Positions 8,685 to 16,437 of a stretch of DNA of 64,000 nucleotides are shown here, piece by piece. Under the pieces are notes generated by a model. That model had not been told where the DNA came from and did no database searches. It saw nothing but the letters and a program-made list of their open reading frames with translations. The translations under genes and the position numbers were made by a program. Source of the stretch: GWA1-54-12 sp964489845 (lineage in GTDB: Bacteria > Patescibacteriota > Minisyncoccia > UBA6257 > GWB1-50-10). The DNA lies in the NCBI GenBank assembly GCA_964489845.1, contig CAZAZV010000001.1, positions 1-64,000 on the forward strand. Reading direction: 5' to 3'. Within the stretch, counting starts at the first letter, position 1; every line of letters begins with the position of its first letter.

Positions 8685-8711
8685 GATGGTATTGATATTG
8701 ATACAGTGACG

Positions 8712-9962
8712 TTACGGAATCAAATTTTTGAACAAACGCTTCGCGAAGGTCAGCGGTTCGGAGGCGTTCCGCACCGCTTTTTCGCCCTCTTCCCACTTCA
8801 CGAGCCCTACCGCCCCGGCGAAGACGGGGTCTTCCACCCGGGCGCGATGCGACGGATTGACTACTTCGAAGTCGGCCGCATCGGGGGATCCCTTGCTCGC
8901 CGGAAGTTTCAGCCTTGCTCTCGCAAACTCCTCGAGTCCCTTCAGCTTGGCACCGCCGCCCACAAATACCGCACCTGCGGGAAGCTGGATAGTCCTGCCA
9001 AACGAATCGATTTCATTATGAACCCAATCAAGTATCTCTTCAACCCGTACCCCGATAATCTCCGACAGGAAGTGCCGCGATATGTCCATCTTCTCCTCCG
9101 CCGCGGGGTCGACTTCCTGGAGCGAGATTTTGTCTTTGCGCGAGACGGCGTCGGGCGACGCGCTGCCGTATTCGACCTTCAACTTCTCCGCCAGGTCGAT
9201 GGGCAAACGCAGACCGACGGTGATGTCGTTCGTGATGTGTCCCGCTCCCACCGGCACACTCCCCGCATGCACAAGTTTCCCTTCCTCGTACACACAGAAC
9301 GACGTCGTGCCGAAACCGATATCGATGAGCAGCGCTCCCAGTTCGCGCTGTCGCTTCGAGAGTACACCGTCCGCCGACGCGATGGGAGAAAAAATAACGC
9401 CCCCCACCGTACCGCCCGCTTTGTGAACCGTATCGACGAGTGCCGTGATGTGGGGAGCGAATCCCTCGATGATGAGCGCGTCAACACCCAGGCGATTCCC
9501 CGTCATACCGACCGGGTTCCGGATGTCGCCGATTTCGTCGACGTAGAACCCGGACACGATGGTGTGTAGCACCTGGTAGTTGTGTGGCAACTTCATCATC
9601 GCTTCCGCGTCCTCCCTGACGTGCGCCACGTCATCGAGCTGCACTTCCTGGTCCGCGCGCGCAACAGCGACCGCGGCATGGGACATGCGCGCGTGGAGAT
9701 GATTACCGTCAACCGAAAGGACGACATTATCCGGCGCGCGGTGGCTCGCGCTCGCCGCGTCTTTCAAGACCGCACGCACGACGGGGAGCAATTCCTCGCC
9801 GTCAACCACAATGCCTTTCCGTACGCCCTTCGAGGGAACGCTGAAAGCGGAAAGTATGCGGAGGGGGATGCCCCCCTTCGCCCCGCCGCGGCGGGACTTC
9901 TCCGCGACGACACACTTTACGGACGACGAACCGATATCAAGGCCGGTGATGATGTGGGACAT
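8712..9962 (-). CDS. ftsA: cell division protein FtsA
   Basis: This 416-aa actin-like ATPase tethers FtsZ to the membrane. It starts MSHIITGLDIGSSSVKCVV (phosphate-1 motif GLDIGSSS). A later phosphate-2 motif is LLIDIGFGTTSF, and an adenosine motif GGGAKLKG follows. The C-terminus (KRLFKNLIP) is a short amphipathic membrane-targeting helix. The ATG at 9962 lies inside the end of ybeY (26 bp overlap), so translation is coupled; upstream in-frame codons belong to the ybeY shadow. Confidence 0.95.
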   Translation of the reverse strand: MSHIITGLDIGSSSVKCVVAEKSRRGGAKGGIPLRILSAFSVPSKGVRKGIVVDGEELLPVVRAVLKDAASASHRAPDNVVLSVDGNHLHARMSHAAVAVARADQEVQLDDVAHVREDAEAMMKLPHNYQVLHTIVSGFYVDEIGDIRNPVGMTGNRLGVDALIIEGFAPHITALVDTVHKAGGTVGGVIFSPIASADGVLSKRQRELGALLIDIGFGTTSFCVYEEGKLVHAGSVPVGAGHITNDITVGLRLPIDLAEKLKVEYGSASPDAVSRKDKISLQEVDPAAEEKMDISRHFLSEIIGVRVEEILDWVHNEIDSFGRTIQLPAGAVFVGGGAKLKGLEEFARARLKLPASKGSPDAADFEVVNPSHRARVEDPVFAGAVGLVKWEEGEKAVRNASEPLTFAKRLFKNLIP

Positions 9963-10368
9963 GCGATTCAAGATATTGTAGCACTTTTGCTTCCGTCCGT
10001 TCCATCTCAATACTATCATCTTCCCCATCATGCGTATAGCCGAGGAGGTGCAGGAGGCCGTGGACGGCGAGGGAGACGACATCTTCCCCGCGCCGCCGCA
10101 CGGTGTCCGGTGCCAAGAGAATCTCGCCGAGATACGAGCGCTCCGGAGCGTTCGATTCGCGCTCCGCGAAGCTCAAGACCGTCGTCGACTCGTCTTTCCC
10201 CCGCCGCTCGCGGTTCACCCGCCGCATCGCCGCATCGGAGACGAGGGCAACCGAAACGGTCCCCTCGGCACGCAAAAAACGAAGCGCCTGTTCCAGCGCT
10301 TCGGTGACGGAGCGCGCCGCGCGCCCGTAAGAGCTCTTAGCGGCCGACGCTTCGATGGACGTCGCCAT
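9937..10368 (-). CDS. ybeY: endoribonuclease YbeY (rRNA maturation)
   Basis: This 143-aa single-domain metalloribonuclease acts in 16S rRNA 3'-end maturation and ribosome quality control. The zinc motif appears as HGLLHLLGYTHDGEDD, i.e. H-x3-H-x5-H, where the usual GYDH is GYTH. The preceding GEILLAPDTV strand is also typical. It overlaps rpsU by 32 bp upstream and ftsA by 26 bp downstream, tying ribosome maturation and cell division into one transcript. Confidence 0.93.
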   Translation of the reverse strand: MATSIEASAAKSSYGRAARSVTEALEQALRFLRAEGTVSVALVSDAAMRRVNRERRGKDESTTVLSFAERESNAPERSYLGEILLAPDTVRRRGEDVVSLAVHGLLHLLGYTHDGEDDSIEMERTEAKVLQYLESHVPHHHRP

Positions 10369-10570
10369 ATCTGCGAAGTCGCTTCAGTTCCTCTATTTTC
10401 TGCACCCGGTAGAGCGCTGACTTGCGACGCTTGTTCTTGTTCTCCGGACGGGCGAAGTAGCGCCGTCGCTTTGTTTCGAGCATAATGCCGCTCTGCCGTA
10501 CGCGCTTATTAAAGCGATACAGCATCGCGTTGAAATGCTCTCCTTTTCGTTTTCGAACCGTAAGTGGCAT
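10337..10570 (-). CDS. rpsU: 30S ribosomal protein bS21
   Basis: The 77-aa protein reads MPLTVRKRKGEHFNAMLYRF, the conserved bS21 start, followed by a strongly basic helix (KRRRYFARPENKNKRRK). It binds the small-subunit platform near the anti-Shine-Dalgarno region. It is first in the operon with ybeY, ftsA and ftsZ and is preceded by a strong promoter. Confidence 0.93.
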   Translation of the reverse strand: MPLTVRKRKGEHFNAMLYRFNKRVRQSGIMLETKRRRYFARPENKNKRRKSALYRVQKIEELKRLRRYGDVHRSVGR

Positions 10571-10582
10571 ATATATAAGGAA

Positions 10583-10610
10583 ACTATACGGAAAAACGGC
10601 GGAGTGTCAA
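10583..10610 (-). promoter_or_regulatory. promoter of the rpsU-ybeY-ftsA-ftsZ operon
   Basis: On the minus strand a consensus TTGACA (complement at 10605-10610) and TATAGT (complement at 10583-10588) have a 16-bp spacer, 12 nt before the bS21 start codon. The 5' leader should be only a few nucleotides long. Confidence 0.85.
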
Positions 10611-10698
10611 ACGCCGCAGGCTCCCATTGCTCTCTGGCAGCTTTCAGAGGCATCCGGGTACCCAAGGAGAGCGATGGAAACTGGAGCAATTCATCACC

Positions 10699-11067
10699 CT
10701 ACCGCCGCGGCACGACGGTGTGGAGCGAGCCTCCCCCGTCGCCCCGAAACCGCGGAATGACGTGAAAATGGAAATGTTTCACCGCCTGACCGGCCGCCTC
10801 GCCGTGATTCACGCCCATGGTGAATCCATCGGGGTGCACCCGTGCCGTGAGCGCTCGCACGACTCCCTGCACCGCGTCGAGGAAATCCGCGGCATCCTCG
10901 TGCGGCATCCCCTCAACCGTCTCGTAGTGCCCTTTCGGAATAATCACCGTGTGCCCCTCGGCGCACGGATTCGCGTCGAGAAACGCGATGAATCGTCCGT
11001 TCTCGTACACGCGCCCCACCGGGATTTCCCCCGCCGCGATATTGCAAAACACGCACTGCCCGTTCAT
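10699..11067 (-). CDS. HIT-family nucleotide hydrolase
   Basis: This 122-aa protein carries the histidine triad HFHFHVIP near residue 100 and an N-terminal CVFCNIAAGEIP segment. HIT proteins hydrolyse nucleoside phosphoramidates or dinucleotides such as Ap4A or AMP-lysine. Its start codon overlaps the hisS stop (ATGA), suggesting coupled expression. That context may point to clean-up of aminoacyl-AMP adducts, but this is inference. Confidence 0.92.
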   Translation of the reverse strand: MNGQCVFCNIAAGEIPVGRVYENGRFIAFLDANPCAEGHTVIIPKGHYETVEGMPHEDAADFLDAVQGVVRALTARVHPDGFTMGVNHGEAAGQAVKHFHFHVIPRFRGDGGGSLHTVVPRR

Positions 11068-12347
11068 TCTTTGCCGCTTATTTTAAACTGCCTTCTCACC
11101 TCTTCCAGAAAATGTTCGACCGGCACGCTCCGCTGAACGTTCGAGAAATGGTCCCGCAAGATGATGACGCCCTCGAACACTTCCTGCTGGCCATAGATGA
11201 GCGTGAGACCGGCGCCGCTCTTTTCCGCGACTTTCAGCTGATTCTGCAGCGTCCGCTTCCCCATCGCCTCAAGCACGGCGAATTGATTCCGCCGCAACAG
11301 GGTGAGGAGGCGCGCGCTCGCCTTGCGCGCTTCCTCGCCGACCGCCACGAAAAACACGGCTCGTTTCTCCGCGCCGTCCCGCGCGGGCGGGAGCGCCTCA
11401 AGCACCCGCTCAAGGACAATCGAGCCCCCCACCGCCGGGAGTTGCTTGCCGCCCAACCGCTCGATGAGGTAATCGAATCGCCCACCGCTCGCCAGCACGT
11501 CCGTATCATTCGGGTTTCTCGGCTTTACCGACTGCAGATCCGCCGTCGCAGTGAAGGCGAAGATGAGGCGGTTGTAGTAATTAAAATCACCGGTGAGGTG
11601 CGGATTCAAAAGGTACGGTATCTCGTGGCTCTCGACGTATTCCAGAACATGCTGCAGGTGCGCATTGCAGGAGCTGCAAAGATAGTCGAACATGACCGGC
11701 GCCTCGTCGCACACGTCGCCGCACGACGACGCCGGGCACCGGAACACGCTCGTCACGTCCTCGTCGATGCGGGATACGCAGCTCCGGCACAATTCATCGC
11801 TCCGCTCTTTCAGGTACGCCTTCAACCGTTTCTCGTAAACGCCTCGGCACACGCGGCATCCCACCGCATTCACGTGAACAACGGGGCGCTTGAGCCCCAA
11901 CCCCTCGAGTGCGTCGCGGAGCGCGGCGATCACCTCGGCATCGTAGAACGGCAGGTTTTCTCCGATGATGACGAACCCGTGTTCGCGCCGCACGACAGCG
12001 TGCTTCCCCCGCGCGGTGTAAAACGGACCGCGGTACGCGATACGGAGCGGCGAAGAAGCATGCCCGAGTTTGTGTTCGGCGTAGCTCCGGAGCACCGGAA
12101 TGAATCCCTCGTGTCGCAGGGCGAATGTGTGGCCTCCGAGACGGCACTCGAGCAGGTCGCCGTGGACGCTCCCCGCGCCGCCCAATCCCTGACGGAAAAG
12201 CTCCGCGTCCTCCATGACCGGCGTTTCCAGAAACCGGAATTGATAGGCGTCGCTCACCCGGTCAAGCACCGTAAGCGCCGCGCGCCACGCCCGAGCGGCG
12301 TCGGGAAGAAGATCCTGGAATCCGATGTTAGCCTTGCCACTTACCAT
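11064..12347 (-). CDS. hisS: histidyl-tRNA synthetase, divergent class II form
   Basis: This 427-aa class II synthetase charges tRNA-His. The histidine-specific LASGGRFDYL motif (about residue 290), motif 3-like VGGSIVLERVLE and a C-terminal anticodon-binding domain (about 330-420) are clear. Motif 2 is present as ALRHEGFIPVLR, with H where most HisRS have LRPEGT. The insertion domain (about 160-235) carries four Cys pairs (CRVCRG, CRSC, CPASSCGDVC, CSSC) that look like zinc knuckles. The start region overlaps lepB by 20 nt. Confidence 0.85.
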   Translation of the reverse strand: MVSGKANIGFQDLLPDAARAWRAALTVLDRVSDAYQFRFLETPVMEDAELFRQGLGGAGSVHGDLLECRLGGHTFALRHEGFIPVLRSYAEHKLGHASSPLRIAYRGPFYTARGKHAVVRREHGFVIIGENLPFYDAEVIAALRDALEGLGLKRPVVHVNAVGCRVCRGVYEKRLKAYLKERSDELCRSCVSRIDEDVTSVFRCPASSCGDVCDEAPVMFDYLCSSCNAHLQHVLEYVESHEIPYLLNPHLTGDFNYYNRLIFAFTATADLQSVKPRNPNDTDVLASGGRFDYLIERLGGKQLPAVGGSIVLERVLEALPPARDGAEKRAVFFVAVGEEARKASARLLTLLRRNQFAVLEAMGKRTLQNQLKVAEKSGAGLTLIYGQQEVFEGVIILRDHFSNVQRSVPVEHFLEEVRRQFKISGKE

Positions 12348-12897
12348 ACGTCGGAGTGGTAATCGCCATTGCCTGATTCAAGGGCCAGAGCCTGAATCGA
12401 ACCAATCCGACGATATCGTTCCCGGGCAGAGGACCCCAACTGCGGGAATCGAAGCTGAAACCGCGATTGTCTCCCGCGACAAAATACTGATTCGGACCAA
12501 GTGTCACGTGTCCGTCGTGCTGGAGATTCGAGGGACGGATGTACGGTTCGGAAAGCATCATTTCCTCGCGCCTGCCGTCCGACCCCGTCGTGGAAACGGT
12601 CACCTGGCCGTCTTTCACCGTAACGTCCTCGCCGGGAAGGCCGATAATCCGCTTGATGTAGTAGATGCTCTGGTCGAATGGGTCGTGGAACACGATGACT
12701 TCCCCGCGCTCCGGCTTGCGGAGATGGTACGTCAGCTCGTCAACCAGGAGATAGTCCTGATTGTGGAAGTTCGGCTCCATGCTCGAACCGCGAACGAGAA
12801 AGGGCTGGGCGACGAACGTGCGAACCAGCACCACAACCGCCACCGCGACGGCAACGGTTTCGAGAACTTCGAGAAAAGAAAGTAGGGTCTTCTTCAT
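12328..12897 (-). CDS. lepB: signal peptidase I
   Basis: This 189-aa membrane protease cleaves Sec signal peptides. It has one N-terminal TM helix (about residues 12-30) and then box B GSSMEPN with catalytic Ser39. Box C/D YYIKRIIGLPGE contains the general-base lysine, and the C-terminal box E is GDNRGFSFDSR. Length matches minimal Gram-positive-type SPases. It is the first gene of the lepB-hisS-HIT unit and is divergent from pth across only 31 bp. Confidence 0.95.
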   Translation of the reverse strand: MKKTLLSFLEVLETVAVAVAVVVLVRTFVAQPFLVRGSSMEPNFHNQDYLLVDELTYHLRKPERGEVIVFHDPFDQSIYYIKRIIGLPGEDVTVKDGQVTVSTTGSDGRREEMMLSEPYIRPSNLQHDGHVTLGPNQYFVAGDNRGFSFDSRSWGPLPGNDIVGLVRFRLWPLNQAMAITTPTYGKWQG

Positions 12898-12928
12898 GCG
12901 CCTCCGATATGCGATAATTCTAAATGCA

Positions 12929-13465
12929 ATGCATGCGGAATTCAACCCTCGCGACATCGGATTCATCATCGGCATCGGCAATCCGGGTGAGACATACGAG
13001 CGCACGTATCACAACGCGGGATTGCGCGCCGTGAAGCGTCTCGCTCCGGACGAATGGACCGCTCCGGCGTCGAAACATTTCTTGTACGCCAAAGCGGGCC
13101 GCTTCACGTACGGATGCTCCGCAACGTTTATGAACGAGTCGGGCCGGGCGGTGAGCGAATTCTGCTCGTACTTCAAAACCGAGCCGGAGCGCCTCCTCCT
13201 CGTGCACGACGACAGCGACATACGGTTGGGCGACTACAAATTTTCTTTCGGACGCGGCTCCGCGGGGCACGCCGGCGTCGAATCGGTCATCGCCGCACTC
13301 GGCACGGACAAATTCTGGCGCCTCCGCATCGGCATACGGGACGAAAATGAAAAGCGGAAAGCGGAAGATTTCGTGCTCCGCCGCATTCCCAAGCGCCGGG
13401 AGCAGCTATTGGAAACCGTGTTTGAAACTATCCGCCGGACGCTTGAGGCGAATACACAAAGTTGA
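12929..13465 (+). CDS. pth: peptidyl-tRNA hydrolase
   Basis: This 178-aa enzyme recycles peptidyl-tRNA. Catalytic His28 is in ERTYHNAG, the FMNESG asparagine loop is near residue 70, and LVHDDSDI replaces the usual VHDELDL but keeps the catalytic Asp. The start ATG 12929 places GIGNPGETY at the normal distance. The last 38 bp overlap the convergent pilMN gene end. Confidence 0.93.
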   Translation: MHAEFNPRDIGFIIGIGNPGETYERTYHNAGLRAVKRLAPDEWTAPASKHFLYAKAGRFTYGCSATFMNESGRAVSEFCSYFKTEPERLLLVHDDSDIRLGDYKFSFGRGSAGHAGVESVIAALGTDKFWRLRIGIRDENEKRKAEDFVLRRIPKRREQLLETVFETIRRTLEANTQS

Positions 13466-14945
13466 CCGTAAAGCGTATGAATTGCTCCGTCGTCGGAGCG
13501 ATGGTTGAGAGCGGTATGTCGACGCTCGAGAAATCGGAGTTGTCCGAGAGCGCTTTCTTGAACTGCGAAAGTGCGTCGTAGCTCGGCGCGCGCATCACCG
13601 CTTCCACCGCCGATGTTCCTCCTCCCATCGTGATTTCGTCGAGAATCACGTGATACGGCCCGCTGACACCCTCGAGCGCGTCGACGATTTGCACCGACGG
13701 TACGCCGCTCTTCTGTATGGTTCCGACCGCGGCGACGATGCTGTTGAACTGATTCGCCTGCTCCTCGAACTGCGATAATTCTTTCATTTGGCCGGCAGTA
13801 TTCAGCGTAGTAAGTCGGCGTTCCACGTCGCCCGGTTCGGTGCGGAGCAGTACTAATCCTCCCCCGAAAAGCAGGATGAAAATGCCGAAGGCGGTCGCTG
13901 CGATGTTGCGCCACAAACGTATGAATTCGAGCGTTTGCTCCTCGCGGAACGCGACCTGCACCCGTTCCGTGCCCAAGCTCGAGAACACGTCCCTGCTCCG
14001 GTCCCAGCTCCCCCGCAACGCGGCGCCGAGCACGGTAAGCCACGAGGGGAAAACCCGATTGAAGCGCGAAACGAGCGGCGACACGCGAACCTTAAACTCG
14101 TCGGTGAGCAGGCGCACGATGTCGTCTTCCATGCCGGGAGTATTCAGAAGCACCTGGCCGAGCTTTTCCTGAAACCTCCCCGATACGAAATGCACCACGT
14201 TCTGCACTTCCTCCATCAAGAGCCGGTAAAACGCTTCCCGCTCGATGTGCGTATCGTTCCCCTGTATCGCCCGCCACGAGCGGAAGTAATCAAAGTACAC
14301 GCCGCCACCCCGTATGACGAACATGTGCAACCCGTCGTTCAACACGCCCATCACGAGTATCGAATCCGCCCGCGCACCCAATGCGTCGGTGATTGTCCAC
14401 GAGAGCGAGAGCGAGGAGGGCTCGAACGCTACGGCGGCGAAGCCCGCGCGCGCGAGGGCGTCGCGGTACGCATTGACTACCTTGCGCTCGGCGAACACGC
14501 CGAGGAGTTCGTACGTGTCCTTCGTCTCTTTCAAAGTCTGCCAGCTCATGTACGCGCTCTCGGCGGGAATGGGAGATATCATTTGCAGATTGAGCGCCGC
14601 GGTGGTCGGCAACCGTTCGGAACCGACGTTCGGTATGGTAAAGCTCTGCGCGTAGGTAATGCTCGGCGGCAAACTGACGACGACGCGCACCGTCTCGTGC
14701 TTGTCGAACGAAGCGTGGGCGTGGAGCAGCTCGAGCACGCGCACAAGCTCCTGTTCATCGCCCACCTTCCCGCCGCTCACCACGCCCTTCGGGAGCGGCA
14801 GCGCCACGGCGGTCTTCACCATATCCCCGCCTCTCCCGAGTGCGAGGTATTGGAGTGCGGTATCGGTGATGCGCAAACCGCCTACTTCCGGCTTGGAAGA
14901 CAGGGTTTCGAAAAACGAGTGGAACTGTTTCAGGGGAGACATCAT
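13428..14945 (-). CDS. type IV pilus assembly protein, PilM-PilN fusion-like
   Basis: This 505-aa protein has an N-terminal actin-like PilM/FtsA-type domain (about residues 15-320; VGGLRITDTALQYLAL, then a long SHS2-like region). One TM helix (about 345-368, AATAFGIFILLFGGGLVLL) leads to a coiled-coil and periplasmic ferredoxin-like part (about 375-500) as in PilN/PilO. In most bacteria PilM and PilN are separate partners of the inner-membrane pilus platform. The start ATG overlaps the TGA of the upstream pilin-like gene. The fusion is inferred from domain order. Confidence 0.7.
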   Translation of the reverse strand: MMSPLKQFHSFFETLSSKPEVGGLRITDTALQYLALGRGGDMVKTAVALPLPKGVVSGGKVGDEQELVRVLELLHAHASFDKHETVRVVVSLPPSITYAQSFTIPNVGSERLPTTAALNLQMISPIPAESAYMSWQTLKETKDTYELLGVFAERKVVNAYRDALARAGFAAVAFEPSSLSLSWTITDALGARADSILVMGVLNDGLHMFVIRGGGVYFDYFRSWRAIQGNDTHIEREAFYRLLMEEVQNVVHFVSGRFQEKLGQVLLNTPGMEDDIVRLLTDEFKVRVSPLVSRFNRVFPSWLTVLGAALRGSWDRSRDVFSSLGTERVQVAFREEQTLEFIRLWRNIAATAFGIFILLFGGGLVLLRTEPGDVERRLTTLNTAGQMKELSQFEEQANQFNSIVAAVGTIQKSGVPSVQIVDALEGVSGPYHVILDEITMGGGTSAVEAVMRAPSYDALSQFKKALSDNSDFSSVDIPLSTIAPTTEQFIRFTVNFVYSPQASGG

Positions 14946-15364
14946 AGAGCCGTTTCCGCAACCGAGATGATGTGAAGCGCGCCGGTTGTCTGATTCACCA
15001 CAACATCCCCCGTCACTTCACGGCTCCGGTTGCCCGCAGTCGCCGTCGAGGTGACGGTGTATTCATACACGCCAAGGGAATTATTGACGGTTCGCGACAC
15101 GGATACGGCAGCGCTGTCGCTCCCGACCGCAAGCGTGTAGTTTACCGTCCCGCCGCTCGCCGCTTCTTTGTTGTCGGACACCTTCATTATACCATCGTAC
15201 ACGCCGGCATATGCCGCCGAGAGCGCTCGCAACGAGAGCTGCTCGCCCGCGGACGAAGCGCTTGCGAAATAAGAAACGACCGAGCCGGCTATGACGATCT
15301 CCGCGATGATACCGCCGACGAGGAGCACGAACGGCAACGCGATTTGTCCGCGGATATGAGCCAT
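14942..15364 (-). CDS. pilin-like / PilX-type membrane protein
   Basis: This 140-aa protein has an N-terminal TM helix after a short basic segment (MAHIRGQIALPFVLLVGGII). A small Ser/Thr/Val-rich beta domain follows, ending in VVVNQTTGALHIISV. Architecture and location in front of the PilM-PilN gene suggest a minor pseudopilin. A canonical G-F-x4-E prepilin cleavage site is not evident, so the assignment stays tentative. Confidence 0.5.
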   Translation of the reverse strand: MAHIRGQIALPFVLLVGGIIAEIVIAGSVVSYFASASSAGEQLSLRALSAAYAGVYDGIMKVSDNKEAASGGTVNYTLAVGSDSAAVSVSRTVNNSLGVYEYTVTSTATAGNRSREVTGDVVVNQTTGALHIISVAETAL

Positions 15365-15382
15365 ATACGTTCATCATACCAT

Positions 15383-15416
15383 AGAAAACAACCCCGCCGA
15401 GTCAGGCTCGGCGGGG
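15383..15416 (-). terminator. rho-independent terminator of the 15441-15875 gene
   Basis: A 10-bp GC stem (CCCCGCCGAG/CTCGGCGGGG, loop TCAGG) at 15392-15416 is followed on the minus strand by TTGTTTTC. Confidence 0.75.
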
Positions 15417-15440
15417 CACTTACCGTCAACGCACGAAACA

Positions 15441-15875
15441 CTACTTGGACGACGGGGAAGCTCCGCTGGTGCTGGGAGCGGTCGGAGTTTGAGCTGACGT
15501 CCCTGAAGGAACCTGCGGCTCCGCCGTCGCCCCTCCTCTCAAGAGTACCTGCGCCAACTGACCCTTGTTGTCGAGACGCGTCATCCACACAACGTCCGAT
15601 TTGTTCAGCTGAAGGTAATCTTCCGGACCGATGAGCGAATTCGTGAACTTCTGGACGGAGATGGGCTGGTCCTTGTTGCCGGTTTGGGTGAGCAGATACA
15701 CGTCTTTCAGACCGTACGGGAAATGCGTCAATTGACCGAAGTACATCTCGCCCGTCGAAAGTTGAACCGCATAAAACGTTGGAGGCGCAATAAACGTCTT
15801 CCAAACAACCCATGCGCCGACGATGAGGACGACCACGACCGCGAACAAGAGCAGTACAACCGACTTCTTACTCAT
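15441..15875 (-). CDS. single-TM CPR hypothetical protein
   Basis: This 144-aa protein has one TM helix at residues 5-27 and then a compact domain. The segment TFYAVQLSTGEMYFGQLTHF is followed by VYLLTQTG, then a Ser/Thr/Pro-rich tail. Anchored proteins of this shape are common in Parcubacteria and have no known function. It lies 17 nt downstream of the cupredoxin-like gene and is followed by a terminator, so these two form the end of a minus-strand unit. Confidence 0.6.
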   Translation of the reverse strand: MSKKSVVLLLFAVVVVLIVGAWVVWKTFIAPPTFYAVQLSTGEMYFGQLTHFPYGLKDVYLLTQTGNKDQPISVQKFTNSLIGPEDYLQLNKSDVVWMTRLDNKGQLAQVLLRGGATAEPQVPSGTSAQTPTAPSTSGASPSSK

Positions 15876-15892
15876 ATGAATACCACGTGCTA

Positions 15893-16402
15893 CTAATTGC
15901 CGACCTTCTTAATCAACACTTCTCCATCCAATTTCGCTCCGCCGGGGCACGCATCCTGGCACATAAAGGGGTAAGTCCCTGCCGCGGGCGCTTGGAATTC
16001 GAGCGTCCGAGTGCCGCCGCCGGGCTCTGCAGTCTGGTGAAGGCCCAAACTCGGTATCGCGATGTCGAAGGCGTCGGTGCCCGCCGTCATACGGATGGAA
16101 ACCGTATCACCCTCGTTCACCACGATTTTGTCGAGTGAAAACCCGTCAGGCGATGCGGTCATGTCGAAAACCCGGAGTTGCGCCGTCGCGCCGGGAGCGG
16201 CGGGAATCACGAGACGGGCTGGCGTGAGCGGCTCACTCGTGCTCGGCACTATACTCGTCGGATTCGTCGCGTCCGTGGCGTTCGTACCCGTCCCCATAAG
16301 TCCTGCCGGGGCATTCCAACCGCGCAAACCAAGCACCACCACCGCGCCGAATACGGCGATCGCAACCGCGATGACGATGAGGTGTTTCGTATCGAACTTC
16401 AT
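15893..16402 (-). CDS. membrane-anchored cupredoxin-like protein with degraded copper site
   Basis: This 169-aa protein has a TM anchor at residues 8-27, a Thr/Pro-rich linker, and a beta-sandwich from about residue 70 (VVNEGDTVSIRM, AFDIAIPSLGLH, GTYPFMCQDACPGG). The layout matches plastocyanin/COX2-type domains. The usual first His (HNFxI) reads Asp (DAFDI) and the His/Met after CxxxC are replaced (ACPGGAKLDG). Both cysteines remain. It may bind another metal, or be structural. AAGGACT serves as a Shine-Dalgarno sequence. Confidence 0.7.
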   Translation of the reverse strand: MKFDTKHLIVIAVAIAVFGAVVVLGLRGWNAPAGLMGTGTNATDATNPTSIVPSTSEPLTPARLVIPAAPGATAQLRVFDMTASPDGFSLDKIVVNEGDTVSIRMTAGTDAFDIAIPSLGLHQTAEPGGGTRTLEFQAPAAGTYPFMCQDACPGGAKLDGEVLIKKVGN

Positions 16403-16437
16403 AGTCCTTTTAATAGTATGTTATGCGATGCGAAAAA

